From: Baylisascaris procyonis
Taxonomy: Eukaryota > Nematoda > Chromadorea > Rhabditida > Ascarididae
Length of the DNA stretch: 64,000 nt
Reading direction: 5' to 3'
Assembly (NCBI GenBank): GCA_037389465.1
Contig: JAZARR010000093.1
Coordinates: 806,001 to 870,000, forward strand
The notes under the pieces were generated by a model. It saw nothing but the letters and a program-made list of their open reading frames with translations, had not been told where the DNA came from and ran no database searches. Made by a program: the position numbers and the translations under genes. Within the stretch, counting starts at the first letter, position 1. Each line of letters opens with the position of its first letter. Of this stretch, positions 1 to 22,879 are shown piece after piece.

Positions 1-259
1 AATTCTTGAAATCTGATTTAAAGGATTTAATTTCACATCAGATACGATGTATCACCCATTTGAATTGAACCATCACTCGGTGAAGAGGGACGGTTTTCGA
101 AGGGATCGGTGAACAGAGGTAAAAATTCAAACTTGGAGAGCTATTTAAATTTAAATTTTAATTTTAAATTATTTAAAAATTTACATTTGATATCGAAAGT
201 TTTTGTTAAAAACACGAACATTCAAAGTGCAATGAGCCAATAACGAAGTTGTGCACGCT

Positions 260-1194
260 TCATGAGTCGAGTGTACTCGGAGGCAGGCAGAGCGTTTTGC
301 GCACCAAATTATCGGCGATGCGTTCAAACTGTTCTCGATCCTCTCGCCACATTTTGGCTGCATTCACATTCGCTGCACTCTCATCATTCGGCTCTATAAA
401 CTGCACGTTGACAGCAGCTGAATTATGCTCATTGCTCATTCCCCTATCACATAATACAAATAGGGATTACACTGAAAATCATCATTGAAAGGTCGGGATC
501 GGATGTATCTCGCTTTCAGCTGGAACAGAAATCACAAAAAATATTGCGGATTGAACACTCATGATTTCCCGAAAACTGCAGCACCGAGAGGGGAAGCAGA
601 CAGAAAAGATGAAAGATGAGGGAATTCTTTTCATTCCCTCGAACTACAAGTACCACCTCTTCAGTAAGACGCACTATTCCCCCCACAATTTTACTAACTA
701 ACCTTTACCTGTAATCACACTTTTCTCGAATCTTAGATTCTAATTTTTGTCTAAACTAAAAACCTCAGTAAAAATGCAAAAAAACCGCTACCAACCAGCT
801 AGCATGGAGACAACCGATAGAAGTATCTTTTCGACTGATTGTACAGGTGACCACCGTTCTGCACTCGTTTCATAACCGGTCGGATCGACACCAGGTGCAT
901 GCAGAATACTGATACATACACGACCATCCGGATATATATTCGGGTGAAATAAATCACAGGTGAACTGCATTTTTGGTGGCGATAGTGGATAATCCTTAAA
1001 TCATTTATAAGATTCGGATGATATAAGCTAACTTAGAATAACTTGCACTCTGCCGGTCGTAGAGCTAGAAAGATAAATAAGGGAAACAGACGGGACCAAT
1101 TTGTATTCCCCTCCAGTTTTGTCTTTTTGCTAGTGGATATATTGAACACACTTTTCAATATGTATAGATTTTTGTGCATCATATATACGGATGA

Positions 1195-1276
<82 letters not shown>

Positions 1277-2444
1277 TGAAGTCAACATCAAACTGTTTCG
1301 ATAAAAGTGACAAACTTACAAATAAAAGTGCAGACAAACAAACCTGTGGGAAAGTGATCCGAGCTGGGAAAACACCATTTTCGAAACATGTGTCATCTGG
1401 ACCCGTAATGAGGCATTCCCATTCAAAGAAATTTTCCTCGTCAATCGGTCCAGCGATTATACCCTCAGGTGGATCCAGTGTTAACTCTGCAGTAGACGAG
1501 ATCAACTTCTGGCATTTCCCATGGCACATGTCGAAAGAAAGAAAGTATTAAGCTGTTAAGTATTGCTGTCCCTACTCCACCAAAATCGGAAACATCCATT
1601 AATCCAAGTACCATCAAAAATGTTGGGTGATTCATGTATCACTTAGTACAACGTACACATACAAATCCCTTGACACAACAGAGCCTATTTTGATGGTTTT
1701 ATTAATTTGCACAACTAAGTAAGCAACAGGAACAATATCTTGCATCATGCATTATGCAAATTTCATAAGTTGCTCCAGTAATCTTATTTTACATATGGGG
1801 TATATCCCCTTATTTAGCTCATTAGCTTACTTTACTTTACTTTAATCAACAAACGGATGGTCCTTCTACTTTCGATTAGGAGGAGAGGCTGTAAAGTCGC
1901 GTGAATAGGACTGAAGCTCGACTTCCGCCTATCCCATGTGGATGAGCGGATTCACGGTTGTTCTACTTAGCAGGCAGTTCGGGACTTGCTCCACTGTTCT
2001 CATCCCGATGAGGGTGTCTGGCTATTTGGCTCGGGTGGACGGAGGCAAGGGATCTGCTCAGAGCCCACCAACAATCGGCCATGCAGTAACCGACAGGAAG
2101 TGATGGACCTACTAACTTCATATGATTTGTATCGGACTAACAAAGAGGCTAATTTATGGGATATTGCAACGTGAAAATCGAAGAGAATTCTTCAGCATTA
2201 TGAGATGCGATCGAATGTGAAACTAATACCAGCAAATAGATCGTAGTTGCTTCATATAAAGGGATCTTTAACAATAGCTACGATATCAAATCCACAAGCA
2301 ATTGTTTGCTCAGTATAAACCAATAAATACAGCCTTGTCGAGATTTCGTATGAATAAATACTTAAATAATATAAAAATAAATGTCGCAAAAATGAGCTTA
2401 CGTTTATATTCGGCCATAAGTCTTTTCAGCGCATAGCCTGCCAT
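260..2444 (-). CDS. UBE2G2: Ubiquitin-conjugating enzyme E2 G2 (UBE2G2/Ubc7 family), 4 exons
   Basis: Minus-strand exons 2444-2402, 1486-1344, 994-796 and 393-260 sum to 519 nt (172 aa plus TGA), with all GT..AG junctions in phase. The family's role is to carry activated ubiquitin as a thioester and pass it to ER-associated RING ligases such as HRD1 or gp78 during ER-associated degradation. Visible here: the N-terminus [15 protein letters not shown], the HPN motif at residues 79-81, the catalytic cysteine at residue 89 (GRVCISILH), and the E2-G acidic loop [19 protein letters not shown] that separates this family from canonical E2s. The vertebrate protein is 165 aa; the extra length is a short C-terminal tail. 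MAG.. is chosen as the start because it is the conserved family start; an in-frame ATG at 2513 would add 23 residues, but a good acceptor (TTTTTTAG, ending 2497) lies between the two. A (TA)n array sits in intron 2. The C. elegans counterpart is probably ubc-14 (from memory). Confidence 0.97.
1199..1276. repeat. (TA)n microsatellite in UBE2G2 intron 2
   Basis: Nearly pure TA dinucleotide run with one G interruption near 1263. It lies about 70 bp beyond the exon 2 donor of the UBE2G2 gene, inside the intron. ORFs rich in alternating Ile-Tyr across it are artefacts. Confidence 0.98.
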
Positions 2445-2492
2445 TGTAACAAGACGATTGACTCCTTGTAAAATACCAACCGCACCAAAGAA

Positions 2493-2501
2493 ACCTCTAA
2501 A
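2493..2501 (-). promoter_or_regulatory. Candidate splice or trans-splice acceptor before UBE2G2
   Basis: On the minus strand the sequence reads TTTTTTAG then AGG, a nematode-like acceptor about 52 nt upstream of the UBE2G2 start codon. It could receive a spliced leader or end a 5' UTR intron. If used, it removes the upstream in-frame ATG at 2513. The site is seen; its use is inference. Confidence 0.35.
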
Positions 2502-3419
2502 AAATGACTGCATAACGAAGACAACCTCTGTCGAACATCACACATTGGTGACGGAAACAGGCAGAAATATATAAATAAGCACAAGAATTTGCAAAAACCC
2601 CTTTCCGATGTTTTTCAAAACAGTAAAGTCCCCAAAGTAAATGATATTGAAAAATGCTTGGAATGGCAATGGCTGAAAAAGAAGGAAGATCATGAGGAAG
2701 GCGGAACAGATACAATGTAATAAAAAACGCGGAAACTGAATAATTTCCATGGTTGCTTGAAGATGGAGGAAATAACGAGATAAATTAAGAATTTGATCTA
2801 CAAAATGGCCGAAGATCAGAATTTTACGAGCGAAGAAAGGGTAAATTCAGAGGGCATCCAGTTTAGTATGAAAAATGGGAAATTAACTGCACAGCCATTA
2901 TTCACTTCATCTTCTTCCTTCTTTCATTCCCGGAGCAACTTCCTAGAGGATAGCTTTTAACTCTCAAATGTGGAATCGTTTAAAATAAAATCGTAACTTC
3001 ATTCACTCCAGAACTTCGAAAACAACCTTCGAAATTTAAAAAATTAAAGCTCTTTTCGTCCCATTCTATTTACAATTATCTAAACGATGAATAAACCTCC
3101 GATCAAAAATTGATATCACAACATGAATGAGAAAATAAACTTTTGACCTTAAAGTCTTATGAGAAGTCTTTAACCTTCTGCAAATAAACCTTTAAAAGTA
3201 CGAATGAGAAAAGGATACAGGTTTGGAGTAATGTGGATAAGCCTTGGTTGTCCTCACGTAAACAGGCTGTAGGGCAGGAATACAGTGCTAAGACAGGCTG
3301 TGCAAGCGCAGTCGACTGCAGAACACAGCACTCTAAAATTTGGTTCTCTTTTCCTGCCCCAGCTACATAGCAGCACTGGCGTGCTTCTACTTTCAGAGTC
3401 GTGATCGCTGAACTCGAGT

Positions 3420-3560
3420 CGCCTCGGAGGTTTGCATAAAAGGTCCAGAGCTCGGGGCATCTTAAGAACTTTTGAAAAACTCCGGTGGTTCCAGGAAGTC
3501 TCCGAAGCTCAGAAGACCATGGAAGTGTCGAGAAGTCCTACAAGCCCCAGAAGCAACTGC
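3420..3560. repeat. Degenerate short purine-rich repeats (GAAGCTC/AGAAG type)
   Basis: The stretch repeats variants of GAAGTCTCC, GAAGCTCAG, AGAAGACC and GAGAAGTCC at irregular spacing of roughly a dozen bases. A similar patch occurs at about 4870-5060 (AAAGCTCGAAGCCC, CCAGAAAGCCGC, GAGAAAGCCCC). Both are more GC-rich than their surroundings. I do not recognise the repeat. Confidence 0.4.
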
Positions 3561-4869
3561 TCATGGCTCATGTAGGCTTTCAGTAGCTCGTCGACATATT
3601 CCATGTTGTCTTATTTTGTAGCTGTTGCAACTTTTTATATATATTGATTTGCTTATTACAACCATTTCCTAGCAGCCAAACAAATCTAGGCTCGTGGCGA
3701 AAACTGCGTAAAGCTTTGCTGATCAAAGATCAATGAAGATTAAATAAGACTCAACAAGCCGATCAATTTCCGAATATCCGATGAAATCTGTGACCGTTCG
3801 CCCCACTTTTTGCAGTAAAAATCACGAAATTCGAATCCGATCAGTCTGCATCAATTTTTTTCATTCAGTCAGAGAACGAGAATTAATATCATTTGCTGCT
3901 CTGCACACAATGTTTTTTTGATTAGTCTCGCATTCTATAGCCCCCCACTTGCAAATATTGGATTACCTGTCCACTGTTGAGCGATGCCCATTTAATTTCA
4001 CAGCCTCATATCGATGCAAACCATCATACGCAACAAGTACTAGACACTTAATGTTGCATTGTTCTTATAGTTATGCTATATAGCTCCCCCCCCCCCTCCC
4101 CCACCTATGGTGAGTTGCAAAGAACCTTCTTTTAAATTACTTTCGGAATGCTTCTCTACAAAAGTTTGAGCCCAATTTTGTAATGCAAAGTCCTCATTGC
4201 AAGCAGCAGTCTCATCCTCGAATAATATGCACCACCACCGATGTTTTCAATTGCTTCATCGATGAAATTTTCTTCTCGATAAATTCCCAATACTGCAATT
4301 TTTCCCGTCTGCATTTGTGGAATAAAAGAAATCAAAATCGAATTGAATTAGGATGAATGAGGCAATATGCGACCGACAGCATGCCATTTTATTACCACAG
4401 GATTTCATTTTCTCTCTAAACTCGATTCTCCTTTATCAGAAAATAGGAATTTTTATTTTCAGCCTTAACGCTGCGAAAACTTTCTAGTCGTTCTTTGCAA
4501 ACCAAACATTTTCTACCAGATCACAACACCTTTACTACATCCTTACGTAGAACAAGGCTTTACTCCACAATCAGGAAATAGTCAATAAAAAACAACTCGT
4601 CGGATTTTGGGAACTTAAGACTGCCTATCCCGAACTATCCTTCGCTTATGGGCACCACAACCTACAACACTTTGAAACAAACAGCACCACCACTCTTCGG
4701 TCGATAGCTTCCAAAAGTTTTGTGAAGCCTTTGAGTCGTGTGTATCATCAGAATTCCTTAAGATCGTACACTCTTCCGCCCAATCCAGCTTTCCACAAAA
4801 ATTTCCACGACGCTCCCAACAACATCCAGAAAGTACGCGACCCCAAGCGCTCATATGACCAAGACGAAC

Positions 4870-5060
4870 CGATGCTCAAGGACCCCGAAAATGTTTAGAA
4901 AGCTCGAAGCCCGCGGCGCTCTAGAAACCCATAAACTAGGTTCAGAAAGATCCCGGGGTTGCTAAGACTTCCAGAAAGCCGCATTAGTATCGAGAAAGCC
5001 CCTCCTACAAGCTCGTTGCGTCCCCATAAATTTCAGGAGGGGCCCTTAACCTCGAAACGC
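4870..5060. repeat. Second patch of degenerate purine-rich repeats
   Basis: Irregular copies of AGAAAGCTC / AGAAAGCCC-like words, resembling the patch at 3420-3560. No coding signal is convincing. It may be a decayed minisatellite. Confidence 0.35.
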
Positions 5061-6113
5061 CCTGACAATGACTTCCCACCATATTCAAGCGTGTTGCCCA
5101 GCACCCTTAAAACACGGCAAAAAGCAAATGATCCATATCGCTTTAACAAATAAGCATTGTCTGCCTATGATATAAACACACATATGAACGCACAATACAA
5201 CAGCTGTCACAATATTTATTACGTTCCGCTAAAACAACGAAAACACCTACAGTAACCGCCTAATATAACCTCCAACCATGAGTACATTACGATAGACAAG
5301 GAAGCGCTGTAATTACTCCAATGTGTCATGCTTGATACTGTGCGTCAGATTTAATCACACAGAACACCATGGGCTAAAACATGTCATATGGTACAATAAA
5401 TGGAAATCAACACCACAATCAAATGACCAGAATCCGAAGATGAGAAGAGAATTCGAAGGAAAAGATACTTGCAGCTATAAACCTCAACCAAGCTCACCCC
5501 CAAAGCTAATATTAAACAAAACTTTTCATTGATTGCTGGTAGGTGTGGAGAATATCCGTTCAAATTCCAACCAAACTCCAAATCTTTGAGAAGTGCCATT
5601 CAATAATCTCCACCTTCCCTCGTGTCCCCTACTAAACAACAAACAACCTTATACTATTTTGCTTTTAACGACTATCAGAAATATCCATTTGCGTTTGCGA
5701 GAAGGGAAAATTACAAAGAAGAAGAAAAAACCTTCAAATGAGAGGAAAATGATATAACCGAATATGCCAGAAATATTTGCACAACTCTTTCTCCGAACAG
5801 CACAATTTTTTAACGATGAAAAAGTGGCGATTTCTTCACAAGCCTGTTTCACTTTCAGAGTGAAATAAAAAACATGAATCTAAGCAAAAATTTCGGAGCA
5901 ATTCAGGAGACATGAAAATTTTTATTAAAGTTATAAGCGCTAATTTAAAAAACCTTTCACCGTAATTAATAAGAATCTCCTATCATCTCTTCAAGTTGAA
6001 ACAAGAATTACACTTATAAAAGTAAGAAGTACTTTAGATCAACAAAGAAAACTGAAAATAAAATTGGGTAAACAAAATCCCAAGTATGGCCCATTAGTAT
6101 TTTATGACGACGT

Positions 6114-16063
<9,950 letters not shown>

Positions 16064-16080
16064 TTTGCAACGACGTCGAC

Positions 16081-16092
16081 CGGCTAAAAGCA
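16081..16092 (-). promoter_or_regulatory. Candidate trans-splice or 5' UTR acceptor before GPI
   Basis: On the minus strand a pyrimidine-rich TTTTTTGCTTTTAG ends at 16084, leaving a 20-nt leader before the GPI start codon. A short 5' UTR directly after a strong acceptor is typical of spliced-leader addition in nematodes. The site is seen; trans-splicing is inferred. Confidence 0.4.
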
Positions 16093-19000
16093 AAAAATAT
16101 CGAATATTCTGGCTAGTTGCCAAATCACCCGGAAGCATCTCGACACGGTAAACAGAAAATAAATTTGAGATGTAAGAACACGTTAACGGTGAGAAAATGA
16201 GAAACTCCCCACGTGCACTTGCTTGAATATAAATCACTTTTTGCACTTCCGCTGGATATAATCCAGTTTTGAAATTCGGAAGTGGCACAACCCATTCTTT
16301 TTAAAAAAACTTTCTTCCCGAACACACACTCATTCCGGAGTAGTGAGTGCTGCGAAATGCAGGTCTCGTTAAGAAAGAAATACGATACATCGTCAGTCGG
16401 TATCAGTATATTATAAAATTGAAGCATGGAAAATCTATCTGGACAGATAGATTTAAATTTCCATCATGAAAGACAGCATCAAAAAATGTAAACTGCAAAA
16501 TTTCCTTGTACAATCTCCTAGTTAAAGGCAAAGTCTTCTATGCAAGAGAAACTTCAGGACTTCACTTGCAATAATTCAATTAGATGGAGATATTAAATTA
16601 TAGTTACAGAGTGACTTTCTTTTCCGAAAAAAAAAAACGAAAGTCAGTGTAAATATCCGGGCAAGGAAACAACATTTCACCAAAAAAAAGAAGTGTAAAA
16701 ACTAAAAAAAGCGATTCTCTGCGTCGCACGGATACAAGCTTCGATGCTTTAATTGCAATATACAGTTTATTACAGTAAGCGTCTAATATAGAATAAATGT
16801 CATTCAATTGACAACTTGAACGTTTCCTAGTTGACAAAATATTTCTTCAAATATCTTGGAAGCGCACATGAAAATCCCACGAATTGCAAACGACGGCATG
16901 CAACTGGCCGTCGAGTGAAGAACACACTTCGGGTCCTAGCTAGTAGTGCCGTAGTAGAGAGCAAAACTGTAGCCCAAATGTGGGACGGCCTTTGTTGTAT
17001 ATGGACGACGTAACGGCGACCCTGCCGACTACCTGGATATAAAGGAAATAAACGTTTCAATTCAAGTCAGGTGCGCGATTATAATTACAAGGTGAGAAAA
17101 TATTGATTGATCAGTCGGGAATGGGCAACACAATGGCTAAAAAAACGAATGACGCCAAAACCCTTATAGAAATAAAAACCCCAACAAATGAGCACAATAT
17201 GTAAATTATTGGTATATCAAAAAGAGTATTAATGCCAATGACCGCGATGTTTTAACAAGAAAAAATAAATAAATGAAAATGCGGCAAGTATGTTTACATG
17301 GCGAACAGAAAGAATCATTTATGAAATTTTTTGAGAAAACTTCGAATTGACAATTTTATTTCAACTATTCTTTCTTTAAAATTAATCGCCCATGAAATTC
17401 GTTCAAATAAACTCGCTAAAAGAAAAATAACCATGTGGAAGATTTTCATTCCATTTCCAGCAAATGCACATCGCTTATTTCAGCACATAACGTGGTATGA
17501 GGTTCCCTCTCTTTGAGAGTATTCCCAATTGCAGATCCTATCGAACACTTTTCTTCCCAATGTTTTCGGCAAGGTTTCAGTTTTAAAAAAGTGTTTCCCG
17601 ACAATGTCCCATCAACCAAAATCCTCTTCCTGTATCACACTCTCAAAAACCATCAAGAGAATACGATATCGGCCCGTCTGCTTCAGCCGTAAATATGAAG
17701 ATAATGAAAAAAATTTCAACGATTAAACAACCATCCATCCCTCACTACATATTTCTTCAAAAGTGTGCAAAGAAAACAAAATGAAGCATTAAAAAAATGC
17801 CTCAGTGCAATGTAAACTTATTCAGATGCACAAAGGACGTGCAATGACGTCATAACCTATAGTGCTATAATATGTTGATCTGAGGCAGTGAACAAGAGAA
17901 ATGTGCAGACGATGTTTTTATCGGTAAAAATTTGAGGGCAAAACGCCATCATCACCCAAGGAAGGAATGCTTATGTTCTTGTTGGTTGATGATGGAGGTT
18001 AGCAGCGAAATATTTTACCATCACTAAAAGTCTTATGGGCATCTGCCGTTTTCTATGCCTCATATCGAAAAATATGAAGGTTGTTTAGGTAAGGTTTGGC
18101 TGAGTGGATGGGATAGGGGGAGGAGGGAGCTCGCCGGGTCGGGGCACAAGTATAATATGTTTTATGCAAAACGCAGTAAGCTGTAAAGATTAGCTGCGAA
18201 AAAGATTCCACCTTTCACTTCATCGCGGCGCCTACAGTTTCACTCACGCTTTGTAATGAAGGTAAATGAGCCGAATATGATATCATAGGCGATGAAACAC
18301 GATCTGGCAAGGATATCTACGCATCGTCGTGTCTGTTTGTGTCTAATCCTAATGAACAATGATTGACTCGGCAACCGTCAATAAAATTGGGGCCCATTTC
18401 GCACAACCTCAGGCCAACATTTCAAAATGCAGCAGTGCACAGGTCTGGACAACTCTATCCTGGCTAATCTCAGTGAGGCACTCAAACCAGATCCAACAGT
18501 CCTCTTCATGGCCAGGTAAACGCAACAATCTTTTTCAGAGATACATGATCCCACCCAGCAGCTCTCTTCCTGTGTAAAAATATCGCCGCTACCGACAACA
18601 TTGCACAAGAAAACGTGAAACAGATATTCAAGTTTCATTCGTTGTATGTATCGAATAAGGAGTTGAAGAGGATCACAGCTTGACTATGTGCAGAAAGAAA
18701 ACAACTAAACAACAGGCTGCTGGTTCTGTGGTGAACTGCACTATCAACCAAACTTCTTAAATCTAGTGAGTTACTAAGTTTCAGGTAGACAGATGACAGT
18801 AGCTCGCACTCATAGCCCTGCGCTTTGCACGTGCATTCCGATTTGCCATTCGGAACAATATCGATCTGGTACGTGCAGTTGAAACCTTATAGAAGAATGG
18901 ACGAGTGATCGTGAATAAGAGTTTTCAACAGCTAGGATAAGAACCCGATGCCAATATTGGTCCTAGCCTTAATTCTTTTTTATAGCTACATGATCGGAAC

Positions 19001-21900
19001 GGTAATGATACGGGCCCTATGCAAATACAAAACTAAAATCCAGCTGTACTCCTTGGACAGATCATTTTGCGATCTCTGATATGTAGTTATATAGCTGAGA
19101 ATTCTAATGAAAATCAGAAGTCTGTATTAATTCACATGCAGATACAGGATGGGTCTCGAACTTCTAGTGAAGTCAACTAGAAATAAGCTTCAACAAAATG
19201 AGTTGGTTTGGAAAATGTGGTATGCTTCGACTATCTTCATTCTTAGCCGAAGGTAACTATGCTGTAAACACTACATTACAAAGATTGAAAGATAAAGGTA
19301 CATTTAACATGCTGCAGAAGCGTTTGTGGGTAGTCAAAGGGTCAAACTTCGAAAAGAAATCAAACTTGCTGTCTCTTCAAGCACCACAGTTCACTAGTTG
19401 AAGCATCTATTAAATAGGCGGATTCACATAACACTATGAAACAGTAGGTCGGATCCACGATAGAAAGTTTTCAAGCCGAATTCTTAGATATTAGCGCAAT
19501 GGCAGCAAAAGTAAAGCCGGTTTCGATGCAAAGGTGAGGATGCACTCAAACAGCTTGGTAAAATTATAAAAGCAGATGACCGTAAATTAACTTAATTTAC
19601 TCACCTGGAAGCAACCTAAAGGAATGAGCAGCTAAACTCGAATGGATCCTATTAAAAGGTAATAGGTGGATGATGTGCTCGACGATGTCATCAAAAAATG
19701 CGATACTTCAATAAATTGCTGCTTAACTAGCAACAGACGTCAACGTGCAGTAACGTACATTGATGCACGTTGCCGGTGGCTAAACACGTTACAATTTGAA
19801 AGAAAAACCGTAGTTAACGAAAGTAATTAGTAAGTAATAATAGTGGTAACGAATATTTATAAGACATGTGCATGAATGAGAGCAATCACAGAAAATGTGA
19901 AGTTTACAGTTTGTTACGTTTGATTCGATAGGGCGGATTACGATGAACATCAATATATGAAAATGGAAAGGGGGGTATGAATGTTGTGTCTTGGCATCAC
20001 CGATTATAAAATGGTAATATGGGACAAGATTTTTTATAAATGTAACTTGGAAGTATTGCTTTACTAACTATATTCCACTGTGCAGCTGCCAACACCCACC
20101 AACCACCATTAACGACAGCCATTTTCCAATAGTATTTATCTAAGTGAGAGCAGTACTCAAGCCATACAATGTTAGATATGCGAAGGGGAAATGATTCACG
20201 CACTGAAATGCGGTAGTTAGACTTCTATCCTCTAAGTGAATGGCTTGATTTGAACTACGCTCATATTACAGGAAAAGTTACAAAAGCGGCCACAACATCG
20301 AAGCAAGAGTGGATCTCTAAGATATGGTGCGATGGTATGTAAATCTCTACCAGATGGTACGATAGCTGTTTAATTAAACAGACGCGATGATATATGGCGC
20401 TCCTTGTCGCAGTTCATCATAAATGTGTTGTATGTTTCAGAGCAATGATCATGCAATGTATTTACTTCCTTTGAGTAAAATTGAGTTTTTCTTAGAGCCA
20501 TATTTCACCTAAACTCTAGTTTTAGGCCTCTAAATTCAATCAAAAACCTCTCAAATAATGAAAATTGTTGTATATTCCATTTCTTTCACTCTAACCTATC
20601 ACCTCAATACACAATTTTTACCTATTAAATAACTAAAATAATAGACGAATCAGTTGTACTCTAAATACATCGCAGAACTTTGGTAAAGGCCCAGTGGTTG
20701 TAGATGCACAAGGTTTTAAAGCGAAAAAACGTTAAGACCTCTCTGTCACAATGAACTGTTTTGAGGAGAGGGGAAGGGGGTATTTTTGTTTCCACCATTT
20801 AGACAATATCTAATAATAGTACAGGAGGTTCCAAAAAAGTGAAGGTAAGGAAAATTGTTTCTTGATGATTGTTCTCAAGCAGGATTCTTCCTTTCTGAAG
20901 GAAGGAGAGAAGCAGGGAGGGGGAGAAGGGCAAGATGGCTTAATGAAAACAGCTTTTAATTGCGATCTTATTGCTAATCAAAGGAGATTGTATATAAAAT
21001 AATGTTGTAGACTGTCGAATGAGTGAAACTGTATGAAATAAAGCTTTTAAATTGCTGACTCTCGCAAATATACCTTTAAAGCTATAGATGAGCAGAATAA
21101 TAAAATCCTCACAGCATTATTGAGTGAAAGAGTTTCTATAAAAAGAGATTATAAAAGTAAAGTACAATATAAAAAGAGCCTACTAATGATGTCATTGAGT
21201 GATTGTGCAGCAGCAGATAGCATCGAAAGCATCGCTGCAGCTCGATCCGAGTCGACGATCAAGAGAGAAGTGAATTGCAAAAATAAACGCAGAAACGAAT
21301 CGACTGCACCGCGCAGCACTTGAAACTGAAGCTGACGTGATGATTGCACACACCACCGAGCACACTCACAAAAAACTATATATGCAAAGCGGCGTTGATT
21401 GCGTTGCACTCCTGCGTGCTTCGACGCCCACCAACGATTCGAACCACTCGAATGAACGAACTACAATGAAGAACCTGGTGAATGTATGAAAGCTGACTGA
21501 TCAATTCACAATCGATCCGATCAGTCGATCAATAATTGCAACATTAGATACTTATTGAAATACGCTTTATAACTTAAATTTCCAACGTAAGCAAAAGCAA
21601 TTATAGTGTAAGCAAATTTCCAGCTAGCATAATGATTTACTGTGATACAATTGAAAGTCTTTTAAAAAGAAAGTAAAACAGATATTTTAAGGTTTATTAA
21701 TAAAGATTATTAAAGCAATGAAAGGTATTTGAGGTGATGAGCAAGTGGATAAGCCTAGCAAACTAACCGACACTTATGTTCTGCTCAACTTCAACAAATC
21801 ATCAATAAACAATCACATATATTCAATATTCCCACCTTTTAACTGATTAAATTGAGTGCTACGGCATAAAATCAACGCGAATTTCTTAGCACTTTTAAAT
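16093..21900. other. Gene-poor stretch upstream of GPI
   Basis: No exon here is convincing by motif or by paired splice sites. ORFs are short and scattered over all frames. A block at about 18.36-19.40 kb shows protein-like fragments in shifting frames, for example a CWFCGELHYQPNF segment near 18.72 kb, interrupted by stops; it may be a decayed mobile element, but I cannot name a family. Homopurine stretches occur near 20.77 and 20.92 kb. Confidence 0.45.
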
Positions 21901-21919
21901 TTTCGTAATTCGTTTCACC

Positions 21920-22030
21920 AATGTCAAAAACGGCATTAAATCTCTTCCAATGGGATCTCGTAATTCTTGCTTCAGTGATCCCCAGTTGAAACTGTCGGAC
22001 AGACAGACATAAATACATATGCACAGACAT
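21920..22030 (+). repeat. Dispersed repeat family 1, copy A
   Basis: Core GCTTCAGTGATCCCCAGTTG followed by GACAGACAGACATAAATACATATGCACAGACATG. It shares core and tail layout with copies at 37.3, 44.7, 45.1 (reverse), 60.1, 60.5 and 61.2 kb. Confidence 0.65.
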
Positions 22031-22402
22031 GACCTTTCAGATGGGAAACTTGCAAAAGCAGATAAAAACAGACGCTGCAGACACAAAAGTTTGAAGTTAT
22101 GTGGTGGAAGTGGAAGAAAATGGGCGAATTATGTGACGACAAATAAATGACAACTGATAAAGCGTGAAAGCTGAAGATGCCCATGATGACTTCACGAAAA
22201 GTTGCATTCCGCCGCAATATGATATTATCCGCTTATGGGGTTATAAACTATTGGGTACGGTATGTTCGACTATAAATTAATAGACAATACCGGAGTTATT
22301 CACATAGACGAAATATGCGCCTAGAGCGCCTAGAATACACGCGAAATACAATGATCAAAACGATAGAAAGCAGAGGATTTCCTTAGCTGCGAAGCGATGA
22401 GT

Positions 22403-22444
22403 AGAAAAGCGCATCAGAAGGGTTGGCACGATATGTGCTTTTTT
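22403..22444 (+). repeat. Dispersed repeat family 2, copy a
   Basis: Reads GCGCATCAGAAGGGTTGGCA then CGATATGTGCTTTTTT. The first bases (AAAAGCGCAT) and the last (ATATGTGCTTTT) form an imperfect inverted repeat. Related words occur at 22661, 53776, 58828, 60963 and 63826. Confidence 0.5.
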
Positions 22445-22660
22445 GTTATTGTTTTCCAGCCAAAAGTAAATAAACTGAATAAATTCCACTCAAATTACCG
22501 TTTGGATCGATTTCATTCCACCCAACCGAAATTAAAGAAAAACGAATATTTTGTGGGAGATTTATGTGAGCTACTGTATTAGCCCAAATACGGAAGTATT
22601 ACTTGAAATAGTATGCTGTTCGTTAATAAATTATGAAAGTGGTAAGTTAAGTATGTGGAA

Positions 22661-22688
22661 TGCAAAAAGCACATATCGTAAGGGCGCA
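22661..22688 (-). repeat. Dispersed repeat family 2, copy b
   Basis: On the minus strand it reads GCGCCCTTACGATATGTGC then TTTTTGC, matching the 3' core GATATGTGCTTTT of family 2. It lies about 220 bp from copy a in the opposite orientation. Confidence 0.45.
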
Positions 22689-22879
22689 TTTGGCATGCTT
22701 CTTCGTTCGTCTTCTCTTCTACTTTAAGAGATTAGATCGAATCGTCGAAGATAACGCTTTTCGGATATTAACAGATCATGGATTGCAAGCTTCCATCCAT
22801 TAGATACGACCGAAACTCAAATGAGGAGCTTCACTCTCCCCTGTTTGCTACCCTCAAGTTACGACCTTTTTGATTAATC

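Larger units (their letters stand above)
2514..6113. other. Intergenic: UBE2G2 5' side to GPI 3' side
   Basis: I see no supported gene here; the ORFs are short, isolated and lack paired splice sites or recognisable motifs. The stretch contains a C-run near 4084-4103 (G-quadruplex potential on the minus strand), two purine-rich degenerate repeat patches near 3420-3560 and 4870-5060, and a TTTATT at 5921-5926 that reads AATAAA on the minus strand, about 190 nt past the glucose-6-phosphate isomerase stop codon and a candidate polyadenylation signal for it. Confidence 0.6.

Noticed and set aside
1043..1529. ORFs with long alternating Tyr-Ile stretches on both strands
   Set aside because: Translation of the (TA)n array; the same applies at 46.4, 48.85, 54.0 and 56.1 kb.
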